From positions 21,714,027 through 21,778,026 of the forward strand of contig JAJLRJ010000011.1 of NCBI GenBank assembly GCA_024195265.1: a stretch of 64,000 nt of DNA, given 5' to 3'. Each line of letters opens with the position of its first letter. Positions within the stretch are counted from its first letter, which is position 1. This document shows, in pieces, positions 24,801-39,800 of the stretch. The stretch comes from Dendrophyllia cribrosa. Taxonomy: Eukaryota > Cnidaria > Anthozoa > Scleractinia > Dendrophylliidae. The notes under the pieces are model-generated. The model saw only the letters and a program-made list of their open reading frames with translations. It had not been told where the DNA came from and ran no database searches. The translations under genes were made by a program, and so were the position numbers.

Positions 24801-27800
24801 TACCGTACCACTGTACCACCTAGCTTCTCGGGTTGCTTTAATAGTCCTAAATTTAACTATATAAACTGCTACCCCTCTCAACTGAAAGCTAACCAGTTAC
24901 TCCGTTATAGAAGTCTCAATAAGGTGTCCGACGTCCTTCTGGACGGTATGATTTGGGCTTGACCCCGGTCGATGCCATCATTAACATTCGTTAGTAACCA
25001 AGCCTTTTGTAATGGTCGATGTAATTTATGCTCTAGTTTATGCCTGGATTAGAACGAAAGTAGATTATCAATATTAGATAAAATTGGGCTTAGATAAAGC
25101 GATTATTATAGGCCTAAGCCATATTCTCGCTTAGGTTAGATATAGGGATAGGGTTAGCCGTTATAGATGTATCATTAAGAAAAGCGGCTTTTTAGTTAAA
25201 TTTATCGTGGGTTTGCCGAATCAACACAGTAGTGTAGTGGTGAAGGAGCTGAGGGATGTTAGCATGCAGAAGCTAGGTTTCCGTACCGTAGTTAATGACA
25301 TTTTTTTTTCTTTTCTGAATGAAAAACATTCTATGTGTAGTTAAAATGGCATAGATGAAAGGAAAGGGAAAATTTTCCCGGGGTAGCAGAAAAAGCGCTG
25401 CCCTCCAACAATTGTGTTGCTTTGTCATGTGGGTTAAGTTTCTTTCTGATTCTCTTTCTGCTCCGTGGGTATGTCCCCTTCTTCTCTGTTTTTCTCTTTC
25501 CTCGAAAACCGTATTTTCAAATTCCAATTACATATGTGATGTACGTGCTTCATGAATAAACAAAGGTGACATTTAGTTTAATATTTTACACGTTTGTGGA
25601 GTCGTTTGTGTTGTGCAATACTGTGAACAGTTGAACTCGTCGATTTGCTTACCCGAGCGCTATAAGATCCAGACTGCCTTTCGCTCCTAGGGTTGTCGTG
25701 CTATCAATCCAAGAACCTGGTGCGAGTAGCTCATTCACTTCAAAACTGTAACAAACAAAACAGTATAATTATACTATTCTTTTCACTCACTCATTCTTTT
25801 GCAAGAATAGTTCTCATGGTCATAAATCAACAAATCAAAAGCAACGACGAACGCTATGAAGGAAAAGATTTTATTATAATGATCCTAAACACTCGTGTTC
25901 TGGTATAGGCTATGAGCATTCTCTCTTCTGTCATGTGTAGCCGAGGAAGCAGTAGTAGAACACTTAGCGTGCGCAAAATGCGACTGCCGTGAATTAGTAC
26001 GCTTAAAAGTGATGTTACACGGGACGATTCGCAACGACGATTTTTAGCGCAACAAAATTAACGACAGGTATGTTACACGACACAACTTGAAGCTGATTCA
26101 AAAACTTCGCAACGCAAAAATTGCGAAGAAAATCGTCCGTGCACCCATGTTGCGCTAAAAATCATCAAAATTGTCGAGCATTCGCGTATTTGTATCGCTA
26201 TAACATACTTAAAGGGGCACTTTCATGGGGATTTTGCTCTGTTTTGGTCAATACTCTACTAAACATTTAACTTTAATTCCCTTTACACGAATTAAAAAAA
26301 AATGCTCCCGCAGCACTGAAAGGAAATACCAAGTGTATCATCGAAGAGGAAACAAACCATAATCAGATTTGAGCGATTTTCCGAAAACACAAGGAAAGAA
26401 CTTGAAAAGTTGTAATCCATATCATCCGCAGCCAAAGACACTTATTTATATTTTTAGTGCACTAGTATAATTATTAACAAAACTTTTCTAACCATTCCGT
26501 TTTTGGGTTTCTATAGAAACAAATATGTGTGGCTTTTCAAAACGATGCCAAAAATCAGTGATATTGCCCTCTTAAAAGAAATGATTGGTTCTCGATGTCA
26601 TGTGATGCACTTACCAGTTTATAGGGACTACGTGACGCAAGTAGGGTGCAAACAATCTGGAAACTGGATGTGAAGGAGAGAGCTGCCGATGCGTTGCTAT
26701 GGAAACTGCTTCCAAAAACAGATGCGTGTAGCCTATAAATACAATGATAAAATAACATAAAGCTGGTCTTCGTTAAAATATGTTGTAAGTAATTTCTAAT
26801 TGCTTTGGCGAAACTATTAATAAAAGCGAACGCACTTTTCGGCCAGGCAAAGTCTTGTATGTATTCAAGGTAATGCGCGTCCGTCGATAAGCTAGCTTTG
26901 CCATAGTCCTTAATTAGACGTCTTTTACGCTCCCAAGAAGAGTAGAACATCAGCTAGTGGGATTTCAACCCATGACACATCATAATGAACCATCTGTGGA
27001 GGTAAACGTCAGTCATTTAATGGCTCAGAAAATAACCTTCAACCGACATATGAATCGAAGAGATTTGGTACTGTCAAGTGATCCGTGAATCGCCAAATAA
27101 AGGTATTTTTACCCTCAGCCATCAACGCTTAAGACGTGGATACTGTCAAAGATACCTTGGATGGAAATTTTACCATTAACGTAAAAATGTCTACAATTTG
27201 TGTGGTCAACCGCCAAAGATACACTTAGAACTTTAGCAAAGTACCTATGCATTAAGAGTGCAAATATCTTGAAGTGCAAATATCTTGAAGTTGCCCAGGG
27301 CACTACTTCTACCAGTTATGGACTACAATCATGGGGCTATCAAGCAGTAAAACTATGGAACAGCCTTCCGAACAAAGCGCGGGCAGCTTCCAGCCACAAA
27401 GCGTTCCGAGTAATTTTAAGTAAATTTGATCAAAGCTGACCTGATTTTATATCAGACTGATTCTAATTTTATATTGGTATATATATGTTATCATTGATAA
27501 ATAGACTAATGATACAGCATGTATTTTTAGCTTAGTTTTTACTCGTGGCGGAGCACACGAGTTGTAAATCCGGCTTTGACTTTTCTTCTTTTTTTTCGTA
27601 CAACATTAGGGCATGCAAATTTATGCACGTATACTTAAGTTTATGTCGACGACTATATGGCTTTTAGCCATGAAATACATACCGCAAAATCTCTCCGTGT
27701 GTTGACTTGAGAAGCAAGATAGAGAACTACAGCGTACAATTGCACGCTTTCAAGACAATTCAAGGCGTTCATGGATGGATAGGATCGTTTGATATTGTGT

Positions 27801-30800
27801 TCGCCGCTTATTCCTGTGGGATTTTTGCTCCAGCAAGTTCTGTGTTTGCTTTATAGCGATCGAGCTTAAGTGTCAGCTACTGAATGTAGTGTAGTCTTAC
27901 TTTTAAACCCGTGTATTCGTGAAAACATAATGAACGGGTTATCGGTAACGGTGGCTAAATAAAATTCACTCTCTCACTTACTCACTCACTCACTCACTCA
28001 CTCACTCACTCACTCACTCGCTCCTTCCATCAGCCGTAAACTTAGTATGTAAATGCTTTGTTACGACATACGTTTCGTTACAAGAACTCAACGTGAATCC
28101 AGCGATATTAATAATTAATTTGATGTAAGCGAATATAGACAACAATAAGCTTACAGATATTTCGCGTTTGGAGTTTTTTGTGCATCATTAAAATCGATGT
28201 AAAAGGATTTTGCAACCGAAACACACGTTTTGATGCGTATCTACCTTAAAATAACAAAATTTAGTTGCTACATGTTTTCTTCGACAGCGCAGTGGATTGA
28301 ATTTGTGGCTTGTCACCGGACGGCCCGAGTTCGAGTCTCCAAAAAGTCCTTTTTCTCCCTTTTTTATTTCTTCGAACTGGACATTATGAAAGTGATGTGC
28401 TTTTTTGTTTTCGTTCGTCAAAAATCCTTACGTTTAATTTAAAAAATATATATATCGAACCGTGTCAGTGTGAAAACGTAAGCTTACGGCAATATTGCGT
28501 TACGCGTTAGCATTTCTTCTTTACGGGTTGGCTCTTAGGAGCCTTTGATTAGACATAATTTCAAGCTTATGTTTCTCCGTAAAAGCATGCGCACTCAAAA
28601 CACTCGGGAATCAATGCTGCAATGAGTTAACGGCGCCACGAGTTCAAGCTGTGTACAGCTTCTTGTTATATATTCTTAACTGTACATATAATTATTGTTA
28701 TTTTTTTATTTTGTTGTGGCAATACCTGTGAACTAGCTGGCTCATAGCTCAGTGTATTTGTTCACGATACAAACAGTTTTATTGCATTATTGTATTGTAT
28801 TATTGTACATCGAGGCCCTCTTAATATGGTTAAGAAACATTTTCAACAGCTTCAGTTTTCAAATATAAACATAACTGAAAGCTAAGTTGTACCTAGTTGC
28901 TAAAGTACAGAAATTAGAGTGTAAGGAGATCATGTTTAAGAAATACTGGATAAGAAAACTGACCTACTTAATTATCTCATTATCGTGGAAAAGTTTTGCC
29001 TTTGGAACTGTCGGACGCGGAAAAGTAATCGAATCCCTATCTTTTTTAGTTTTTGAAGCTTTTTTCTTCTTCTTTTATGTTTACAAGATTTATGCAATAT
29101 TGATTAGATCGAGAGTAAGTACGTATATACATAAGTAGTAAGTGTTTCCCAAGCAAGAATTGTGTTGTGAGTAAACGTGCAACTGTCTCTTGTACGCTTC
29201 AAAACAAGTTTTTTATTATTCAATTTTCTAAGAAGTTGTTACAGCCATATTTGGAAAATCAAGACAAAAATATTAACCAATCAATTCGCTAGTCAAGAAC
29301 AACTTGCTTCCAATCTTCCTGGACCGAGGGGTTTCCAAATATGATACTAAGCAAAAAACGAATATTCGGAACTTGTGAATGCGCTTTGCACGTTTCAACC
29401 CACTTATGGGTTTCTGGTATTATAGGTGTTGTAATGTAGTGCACAGAGTGTTTTCACTCAGTCCCGTGGGACTCAAACGACAAAGGCCGTGGCAACCATG
29501 TTGGTGTTCCCATCAAAAGAAGTTAATTAAAATTCTTTTGTACGGGGACACCAAGTATGGCGGTTATGACAGCTATGACGTCAAGTGCAAACGCTATTGT
29601 TTGGGTGTAAAGTAATGTGTTGTTATTACAAAAATTATTGTACCTAGTAATACGCATGCTCTGTGATACTGTGCATCAGCATTGTTAAACCACATCTTTG
29701 CCAACATCCACGTGTACCAGGGGTCGCTGGGAAGGAAAACCTGGGAAGGAGAATTTAATGTCAATGTAAACTTGTTATTTGAACTTATTCTTATTTTCTT
29801 CCGTTGAAGTGAGAAACGTTTGTAAAAGAATGCTATAATCCTATATTAAAATATGTTGCTTGTGTATCCCAGGATCTGCGATTCAACAGCCACCGTTGTC
29901 TCTCGTGTGTGTTTTTGTCTCCATAACGACAGAAATTTCACGAGAATGCTATAATTATCTGCGAGGTTAAGTAATTCCAGTATCCGCATTCATTTGAGTG
30001 ACTGAAAGCCAAAAAAAATGGTGCTTTATTAAAGAAATAAAAAACGCGCCGAGTGCATTATTGAGTTATATAAGGACGCGGGAATTTTTAAGAACACGAG
30101 AGAAGTGCAGAGAAGCACGAGCCAAAGGCGAGTGCTTCTCGCACTTCTCGAGTGTTCTTAAAAATTCCCAAGTGCTTATATAACTCAATAATGCACGAGG
30201 AACAAGTTTTTTTATTTCTTTTATAAAATAAAAACGGTTATAATAAACCTTACGTCACGTGCGTGCTTTATCGAGTTATAATGAACTCGGTTTAACCAAT
30301 CATAGCGCGCGCATTTCCTTGAGCATTTTATAAAAACTTTTAAAGAATAAGAAAAAAAACACCCCCGGTGGGACTCGAACCCACAACCTTTGAATTAGAA
30401 GTCCAACACGCTAATCCATTGCGCCACGGGGGCGGTACATACTAATCATTTCTAATTCTGCAATTTAATTTTGTGTCTAACCTTCCTCCTTTTTCTCTTC
30501 AGCGTTTGGTTGTTAAATGTAAATATTATAGTCCTAGGAGTTAAAAACTCTTTTAAACGCGCACGCGTAAATATATCTATATATTAATTACATCTAATGT
30601 ATACAAATGAAAGCCAATACAACTAGGCTTAAAACAGATATATAATGCGTCGAGCTTCGTGAACGATAAACTGTTAGATCATCGTTCAATGTTCTTTTCC
30701 TCTGGTTTGGTGTTGTAATGGCAAGGTAACCGTGCTTAAACCTTATCCGTCTAATGTGAATTCACGACGAGATGGATGAGTCAGTATCCATAGTAGTAGA

Positions 30801-33800
30801 CCATAAATTTATCTCAAAAACATGATCTCCACCCCTCCCTTCCTCCCCTATACAATGTCGTACCGCAGTTTAGGTAGTCTGTGGGCAACAGCAAACGCAA
30901 CTTTTGTTGGGGGAAGGGGGTGGGGGTATCGGGTTCGTTATTTTCCGCTGACATACCCCTGTAAACCAAAGTGTCTCAACAATTTTGTCGCCTATAATTT
31001 TGTTGCCGGGTAGTTAAAGAAAGTAAAATGCAGAAAAAAATACTGCTTACCGGGTTGTCGTCTCCCTTTTCTTGGAACAGTTGAATAGCGATGGGAATAA
31101 GATACCGTTTTGCTGGACTCAGAAAGAACAACGCCATCGGCGAGACAACCTTAAAAACGAAGACATTGATGTTTTCACACAACAGAATTAAGGGGACTGA
31201 ATACTTTCTCTAGATGGCAAATGTATATTTTGTATAATAATCCGATCTTTGCTTTATACAATGTTATTTTTAACTTGAACATTTATTTACGCTAAGACTG
31301 GTTTTAATAGCCTGTGTATAATACGCCACGTGGTAGTGGTATTTGCGTACGAGGTCTAAATTTTGGCCTCGGCTATCAAGACCTGAGCTCACCAAATTTG
31401 ACATGTGGGATTTAAGATCGTTTATGTGCTTGCAGCAATTACTTTTGACAATGGTACGATAATACGCTCATGTTTTTTTCTAAAAATCGATAATTACAAG
31501 AATGAACAAGGCTTTATCTCCAACCTTTCGTGTTTCGTCCAGTTTCAGACGGCTGAGGATTTCTAAGTCAACAATAAAGATCCTCTTCGCTGCCAGAGCT
31601 TCATCTAGAGTTTGACCTTCAAGAAATGGCTCCAGCATTACAGATATTACTGCTAAACTATAAGAAAAAAGAAAATATTTAGAATATTACATTTTATTTT
31701 ACATGTTTTTACATTTAGTGTATATGACAGATTTTTTTTATTCGCTTGATGGAATCTGCATGGTGTTCTGGTAAGAAAATCGAAACAAGTTTTTCGATAT
31801 CGAATTTTCTTTTCCGTGATACATGACTATGATTTAGCCGTCTAAAAACGTGAAATTTCACTTCCGGTGGGGTACAATACCGCGCAAGAAGAAAGACTGG
31901 GGATAGTCGGCTGTGACGTCAATAAATGAATGGGGTTAGTTTCTAGAGAAACTGTGGTGCTGCGTCGGTGGGGGTGAAGCACAAGAATTTGGTTTTATCG
32001 ACTGAGTCGATAAGGTAAATAAGCTACCGTAAAAAGATTCGAGAAAGCTTTCTCGAATCTTTTTACGGTGGCTAATTTACCTTATCGACTCAGTCGATAA
32101 AACCAAATTCCTGTGACGTCAATACCAGAATGCTAGTTTCACGTTTTCTTAGCTCCTCCGTTTTGTTGGTGCGTGTTGCTACAACCATATAGACAACACA
32201 CCTTAATAGAACCATGTTTCTTCCTCAGGGCATACCGGAAAAGAAAAATCGATACCGAGAAACCTTTTTCGAATTTCTTACCAGAACACCATGTAGATTC
32301 CATCAAGCAAATAAAAAAAATCTGTCACGTACACTTTAATGAATTTCACAAGTTTATTGATTATTATCTTGACGAGTCCTTGATTTGAGAAGTTCTTAAA
32401 CATTGGATCCTCAATTAAAAATAATAATATGCATATTTTGAACTTGTAGTAAGAACAGGTTTTAAAAATAACAATCAATGACGAGTATGATCATGAGCAG
32501 ATGACTATTAAAAAAAAGCATGGAGAAATTAAACCAGAAATACTCACTTGTCAGGTATTTTTGTGCACAGGCAAATCAATGTTGGATTACAACCACACAA
32601 TCTCTGTCGGGCAAAATGCACATCATCTCGCCAAAAATTTCGGCCCTAAGGAAAACATATATAACTTTTTACTGGTGTGAATCAGAAAAGTAATAAATGA
32701 AACCAGAGGAGACCGAAAGATAACCGATTTCTTACAAAAGTTGTGATGCTATCAACGGCGCACCCAAGTCTTTAAAATATCAAAACCTTGAGGGATTAAG
32801 TTCAGGATTGCTAATTGAATAACTAACTCACCTCGCGCGAGCACTCACGTATTAACAGGAAACAGATTTCTGGAAAATATTAACTGGGCTGCGTTACAAT
32901 ACACCAAACTCGTTGGCAATGCGTGGAAACACGCGTGAATTTCAACTGAACATGTACAGAGAAGATCACCTATTTTCTTTCCTTTATTGCACTCCTTTTA
33001 ATAAAGCGGACAAATTTTCCCTTTCGTAAACAAGCGATGCCATTTTAGCGACGCTTAGAAAATTTTTCACCAAATATCGAATTATTTTTCTATCAGGAAA
33101 AGAAAAATGCAATTAATTACCTAGAATCGAACCCGGAACCTCTGCATACTAACATTCCTCCTTCACCACAAGACCACTGGGTTGATCCGGCAAACCCAAG
33201 AAAAATTTTAACCCTATTCAGCCTGGGCTTTTTATATGAGTTCCTGAGCCTGGGGGGTAACTTCAAGAACATTAAGGCTATGACAATGAAACCTAGAGGG
33301 TACATAGTACGTCCAAAAATGTCTCCTTTGCGGTCCGCACAATGGAACGATGACGTCATATGACGTAGTTATTAGGTAATTAGTTATACGGCCGCCATCT
33401 TGGATCCGCCATCTTGGATTTCTGAAATTTTTTAAAACCTCTTAAAAACCGTCCAAATTGACGAAACATTAACCAAAACCAATAAATAAACGTTAAATTA
33501 CGTAAAAATACAAAAGTTATACCAATAAACATTGTTTTTCTTCATTCAAAGGTATAAATATGCAAATTTCAAAAAACATGGCTGTCAAAATCTTGTTGCC
33601 ATGGAAACATCAAGTCACGTGATCAAAAAATTGTCATATGAAATTGTTGCTAGATAAATTTTAGGAAAAGACGCAAAGTTTGATGGCGTTTGAATACATA
33701 TTAAAGAAGTTATGAATGTTGAAAGTTAGCGCGGGCACTTTGTGCCCCCCCCCCCCCCCCCCAAGGCCGAATAGGGTTAATATAAAAGCTACTTTTCTTA

Positions 33801-36800
33801 ATGATACATCTATAACCCTAACCTTATCCCCAGATCTAACCTAATCGCGAATCTAGCTCAGGTCTAATAATCGCTTTACCTAAACCCAGTTTTATTTAAT
33901 AATGATAGCCTACTTTCATCCCAATCCAGGCATAAACTATAGAGAAATGGCATCGACCATTACAAAAAGCTTGGTTACTAATGCATGTTAATGATGGCAT
34001 CGACCGTTAAAAATGGCATCGCTTGTTTACGAAAGGGAAATCGGCATCGGCGTTTCACACCGTGCTCATTCAACCTTTTAACTCCCAAGTGTGCCAAAAA
34101 TAAAAATTCATATAAAATCCCAAATTTTATTTTGTAAAATATTGAAAAACAAGTTGTAACATGCAAAAGTACTGGCGGAGATGTTTTATTTGGATGGTAA
34201 CACCATAGGGTTTTGTCAACAGACTAAAAAAGGAAGGAGCCGCGGAGGGTGACCAAGACTTGTGTAAAACGCGAGAAGAGGGCCTCATGCACATTCAAAG
34301 GACCTTTTCCAGTGCCTGCCATATGCATGCATGCGCAGGCAATGCCAGTTATCGCATGATAAATCACTGGGTACGTCATATAGGAATGTTTAACTGTCCC
34401 AACTTACCGCCGGTTTTCCGAGCTTCCTGTCAAAAATCTCGTCAAAGTCGTGAAGTGAAGTCCACGGTTCTGCTCCATAATCTGGAAGTTTGTATTTGTT
34501 AACCAAAGTGGATCGCCGTACAATAATATCCCACTGAAAAACGGACATATAACAGATTTAGTCCATAGAGTGTTTTCACTCACGTGACCGGCGGCCATAT
34601 TGGAGTGCTAAAACAATAGGAAATGTATGAATAACAATAGAGCTAAAGTCAATAACAACAACAACAACATTTATTTAAACACGATAATAAAATTACAGCC
34701 ATGCTGATGTGGTCCCATAAGATTCGCTTAGGACGGCCAATATGGCCGCAATTTCATTGTTTTGGGACACCAATATGGCCGCCGTGACGTCACGTGCAAA
34801 CATTCTATAGTACCATGCTAGCAAAGTTGGACCCTTCGATCATCCTATAACAAATTCTCCGTGACTTTGCGATAAATTTCGTGGTAACTTTTTTTCCGGA
34901 TCGCCTTAAACTGAATGGATGCTTGTAGCTGCGTATACTAGACGTCCGGCTCACGGTGTAGATAAAACAATTCAAAATACATGGCTAATATAACGGAAAT
35001 TAAAAGAAGATTTAATGACCAATATTTCGAATAGTAGAACTAGTGGAACAAGTCTTTTACAGGGCCCTCACTGGTTCTATAGAAGAATATTTCCACTAGT
35101 TCTACTATTCGAAATATTGGTCATAAAATCTGCCTTTAATTTCCGTTATACTAGCCTTGCATTTTGATTGTATTAAATTGTTTTTTATTTTATTTTATCA
35201 GCTTCGCCTATTAATTGATTCAAAAAGAAAAAAATAATAATAAATACTCCCAGTATAAATTATACTGAAACAAAGAATGATAAATGCTTAATTAGGCAGG
35301 GATGCCACAACAGCGGTAAGCCAATTACAGTGGTCCCCGAGCTTAAAAAAATATGTAAAAGCTGCCTATGACGATTGAAAACAATAACGAAGACGGACAG
35401 ACACGTTACGTGAAATGTTACATGACAGACAGATGGTTTTCCAGGATCGTGGGTCCTCTGGGTCGTAGTTATGTTCTAAGGCACCTACATAATACTTATA
35501 CATGATGGATTTGCAAGGATCCGCAAGGATCCACAAGGATCTGCAAGGATCCGCAAGGATCGACCAACAATCATGGTTTGTGTGCCTAACTGCGCCTTTT
35601 CTCTCACACTTGTTTTCCTTTTACGTTTTTATCTTCCTCAGTTCTTGCACCTTGTTATTCTTGGTTTGATAGAGATAACAATAGTAACTGGTACCATAAT
35701 GTTTACGGTTTAAAAACCAATTACCTTAACAGGTAGGGTAGAGAATGATAAATATTTTGTGTTAACCATAAATTTGACTTTATAAACAAAACGAAAAAAT
35801 GTTAAAAATATATAATAAAAAGTTAGCTACTGTTGATATGCGCTGCCCCCGTGGCGCAATGGATTAGCGTGTTGGACTTCTAATTCAAAGGTTGTGGGTT
35901 CGAGTCCCACCGGGGGTGGATATTTTTCTTCTCTTTTTCTATTTTTGCCTATTTTATTTTACCAACTCGTTTATTATTTGGGCTACCCTGGGTGCCCGAG
36001 GCGTTTCGCATGCGCTCAATGTCTTAATTCCGGGCCAAACGGGAAGAAGAGTCGAAAAGAGCATTTTATTACCTCTTCTCCTTAATTTATATATTTATTA
36101 CCATTATTAATTAATTTATTTGTTGTTGTAACTAATCATAAATTATGCATTCCTTATTTTCTTATCAATATTATCAGTCATTTATTTTATAGTGAGCTTC
36201 TGTAACTGTTTAGTGCGTAGCAACCCGCCACGATTAACTCTAGTTATTTGCGGGTTCCTACTATATTTTATTTTATTATTTGAAAAATAAATCGTTGTTG
36301 TTGTTGTCGAGAACAAGAGTTAACAAAACTGTCTTTTTTTTCTTTTTCACCTAATTGTAATAACGTTGTCATAGAAAAATGAAAAATGAAAAAGCCAAAT
36401 AGGAATTAATTAGCTTTATCATCACCGCGCCGACACGTGGCACGATTAAGCGTGAAGCGGCTACGTGCAGCGGCTATTGTTATTTGTGTGTCTAATTAAT
36501 TCCTATTGGCCTTTTTTCATTTTTCATTTTTACATTTTTCATTTTTCTATGACAACGTTAAGGCCTGGCTAAACTAGGAAACATTGTTGCGGAAACATTG
36601 TTTCCTGTAATGTTTCCGGAGTGGCTAAATTAGCGGGAAGCAAACAAAATGTTTTGCTGCCCCGGTGGCTAAACTAGGAAACATTGTTTCGGAAACAAAG
36701 GGTCACGCATGCGCATTGTGATACGCTCGCCGGTCCGCTTGCCGTTGCTAGGAAACATTTTTAATGAGCAGCACTGGAAACTAGTCAACATTGCTTTCAT

Positions 36801-39800
36801 GGTGGCTAAGGGACGGACCATTAGAAAAGTGATGGGGGGGGGGGGGGGGGGGGGGGTGGGGGATTTTCAGCTTGCACGAATTTTTTTTTTCGCCCATTGC
36901 TTGTGCAGGATTTTTTTTTTGCAGGTGAAACCCTCTGCACGAATTTTTTTTTTCAGACAAATATTGCTTTGTTTTTCATTTACTAATTAAAAAAAAGGTG
37001 TAATACTTAAAAACCATTTTTGACCATTACGTATATTTGAAAAATATATATTAGGAATAGTCCGCTACGTTGCACAAGACTATATCCTATTATGGAACGC
37101 ATGAAGCAAACACAACTTGACACCAGAATTACACGCCTGTTGTAGAAAAAATATGCAGTGTATCTTGAATTCATTGAGACATACACGAGACCTCCTCTCT
37201 ACAACACTAAAAGAACTGTTCTTTGTGTCAGAAAATATCATACATGCTATGAAATTAAGAATAAAGCCTCAGAAAGAAACACAACTTGACGTCGGATCGA
37301 AACTACACCAATGCTATTGGTTCAATTAAACGAGCCAATGAGAAAACGGAACATTCGATCCTTTCCAAGAGTACAAAAGCGGCAAACATTTCATGTACAA
37401 CGGAATAATTTCATATTTTTCCGCGAGACAGTTACTTATGGGAGCAACTGATGAGGTTCACCTAAGAACCGAAACTCGAGTCTTGCTTAAGAAAAACGTA
37501 AGAATTCACTAGCGTCCGTGAGATTTTCAATACAGATCATCATATCTGTTCAAGCCATGTCGGGATGCAATAACGCCATGATGAAACAACGGAGGTTCTT
37601 CAAGCTCCAAGAAACACTTCTCAGAAACAGAACTATATATAAAACAAGGAGCTAAAACAGAGGCGGATCCAGGGATTTCTGAAAGGGGGGTCCGGGTTCA
37701 TGCCTGCCCGGAAATTTTTCCAATTTTACCCTCTGAAACGCCATTTCCAGCACTCATGAAACTCGAAAAGCGTTTGTTAAGTCAAAAATTGACAATCAGT
37801 CAATTGGTGGAGGTGAAACAACTACGTATAAAACAATTTTATTCTATTATTTTTATGAACCACAAGGGAGACACAGGTCTGAAAGGGGAGGTCCGGACCC
37901 CCCCGACCCTCCCCCTGGATCCGCCACTGTAAAACATAAACTGCAAGAAGTCATGATTCCAATAGAGACACGGCAGCTTCATACTTTGATCTTAGACGCC
38001 TACATCCGTGATAAAGATCCACTTTCTCACAAGTCTTGCACACCGCAGACTTTGACACTTAATCACGGCAGGGGCGTAGCCAGGAATTTTTCAGAGGTAC
38101 GCACAGTCAATTTCCAAACACTCCCCCTACCTCCTCCCCCACCCTCAAGTCCCAAATCTTTCTTTTTTCCCGACTTTTTCAGGTACGCACGTGCGTACGT
38201 GCGTACAGGTAGCTACGCCCCTGCACGGGCTGAGAGATTGACTGATCCTAGCATATTCAAAACAATAACAAAAACTGCAGCCGATCACTACATATCTTGC
38301 AACAAAAGTTAGCCAAAGAAGCCCTAACATATGCCAAGATAGCTAGCATAACGAAGGCATAGAGAAACAATAATTCCATAAATGGCTACACAGCATGAAA
38401 ATCTCCTGTCACTTAAGAGATTTTTATCCCAAAGATCATCAAAGAGTCATACAATACATATCGAGCATGCAAAACTGAGACAGAGATAATAGTGACTAGT
38501 CCCAATTCTATATTGGTGATCTAAAGGGAACAAATATCTCGTAGACCTTCTTGGGAAAGCATAATTAATTTCTAAATGCTTCTTTATACATTTTGCGACT
38601 AGCGGGAGTCGTGTTTGGCCTGTCACCTTTATAATACTATTTATAAATAATAGTATAGGAAGGCCCCAAGAATGTTTTGAATTTTTGAAACGCCGAGAGC
38701 GCTATTTTCAATAGGCACTTTGGCAGCTTTTATATATTAAATAACAACAATATAACAACAATAACAACAATAATAACAACAATAATAACAATAATAACAA
38801 CAATAATAACAATATATTAAATAACAACTACAATAGGACTTCTCCTTCTGCATGAATTTTTTTTTCTTTGCCTTGAACTTTGCACGAATTTTTTTTCCTG
38901 GCATTTTCGCCTATTACTTGATACAAAAAGAAAAAAAGAATAATAGCGGAGCTCTGCGAGGAGCCCCATACTCAGAACTAAACCTATGCCCGTCATTTTT
39001 CATGGTCATGGCTAGCGGAATGTTTCGCGGGCGCGTGTGTGCCCGCCCGCCCGTGTTGGCAAAACATGCGCGTATGACGCCACACAACATCCAAGATGTT
39101 TGTTTTCATTACGGATTTCACAACCAAAGAAGCGGAGATCTAAAGAATTTCCAAGCAAGCGAGGGACTTAAAGGTAAAACAGATTACATTTTTCGATGGG
39201 AATTTATGTTGATATCAATCTGTGATTGACTTTTTCTTTGTGCTCTCGTTAATTTTGGAGAATTGTTTATAAGACGTGCTTAAATTCAGTTGCATTGATT
39301 TCTTGAATTTCATCGACGACAGCTTGGCCTCGATGCGCTATAAATGGTACGCGTTTTGCTTTTAAACATAAACTTATTAGGATTTGAATAAAATTTTACG
39401 AAAGAAGATTGTGTTGTGCAATTTTATGTGTTTGTTCATTCATTACATAGGTTGAAAAGCGATTATATGTAAACAAAACAAGACTTGGATTTCATAGTAA
39501 CTGTTCTAACTTCACTCGCGTCGCCTTATGCACATATGTTTGTGAATTTTTTGCAATTTTGATTTCCAAATCAGTTTCTCGGGCAATTTCTGATATGTAA
39601 CAGGTGTATTTTATTCGTAAATTAGTCATACTAGTAATTCTAGACCCAGAAAAAGTTGTTTTTGTGAACTTTTGTACGGTCTTAATGTACTGTGCAGACG
39701 GTCGCGTAATTCTGTTTTTGAGAATAGCCGGGTCGTCCATCTTCATTCTTGTGCTTCCGACCTTTTACCTTATGCGCCGATCAATTCGAAACATCAACAT

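Noticed and set aside
26555..26950. 131-codon minus-strand ORF as a separate gene
   Set aside because: It overlaps lipoxygenase exon 8 in a different frame; the real reading gives IATHRQLSPSHP.
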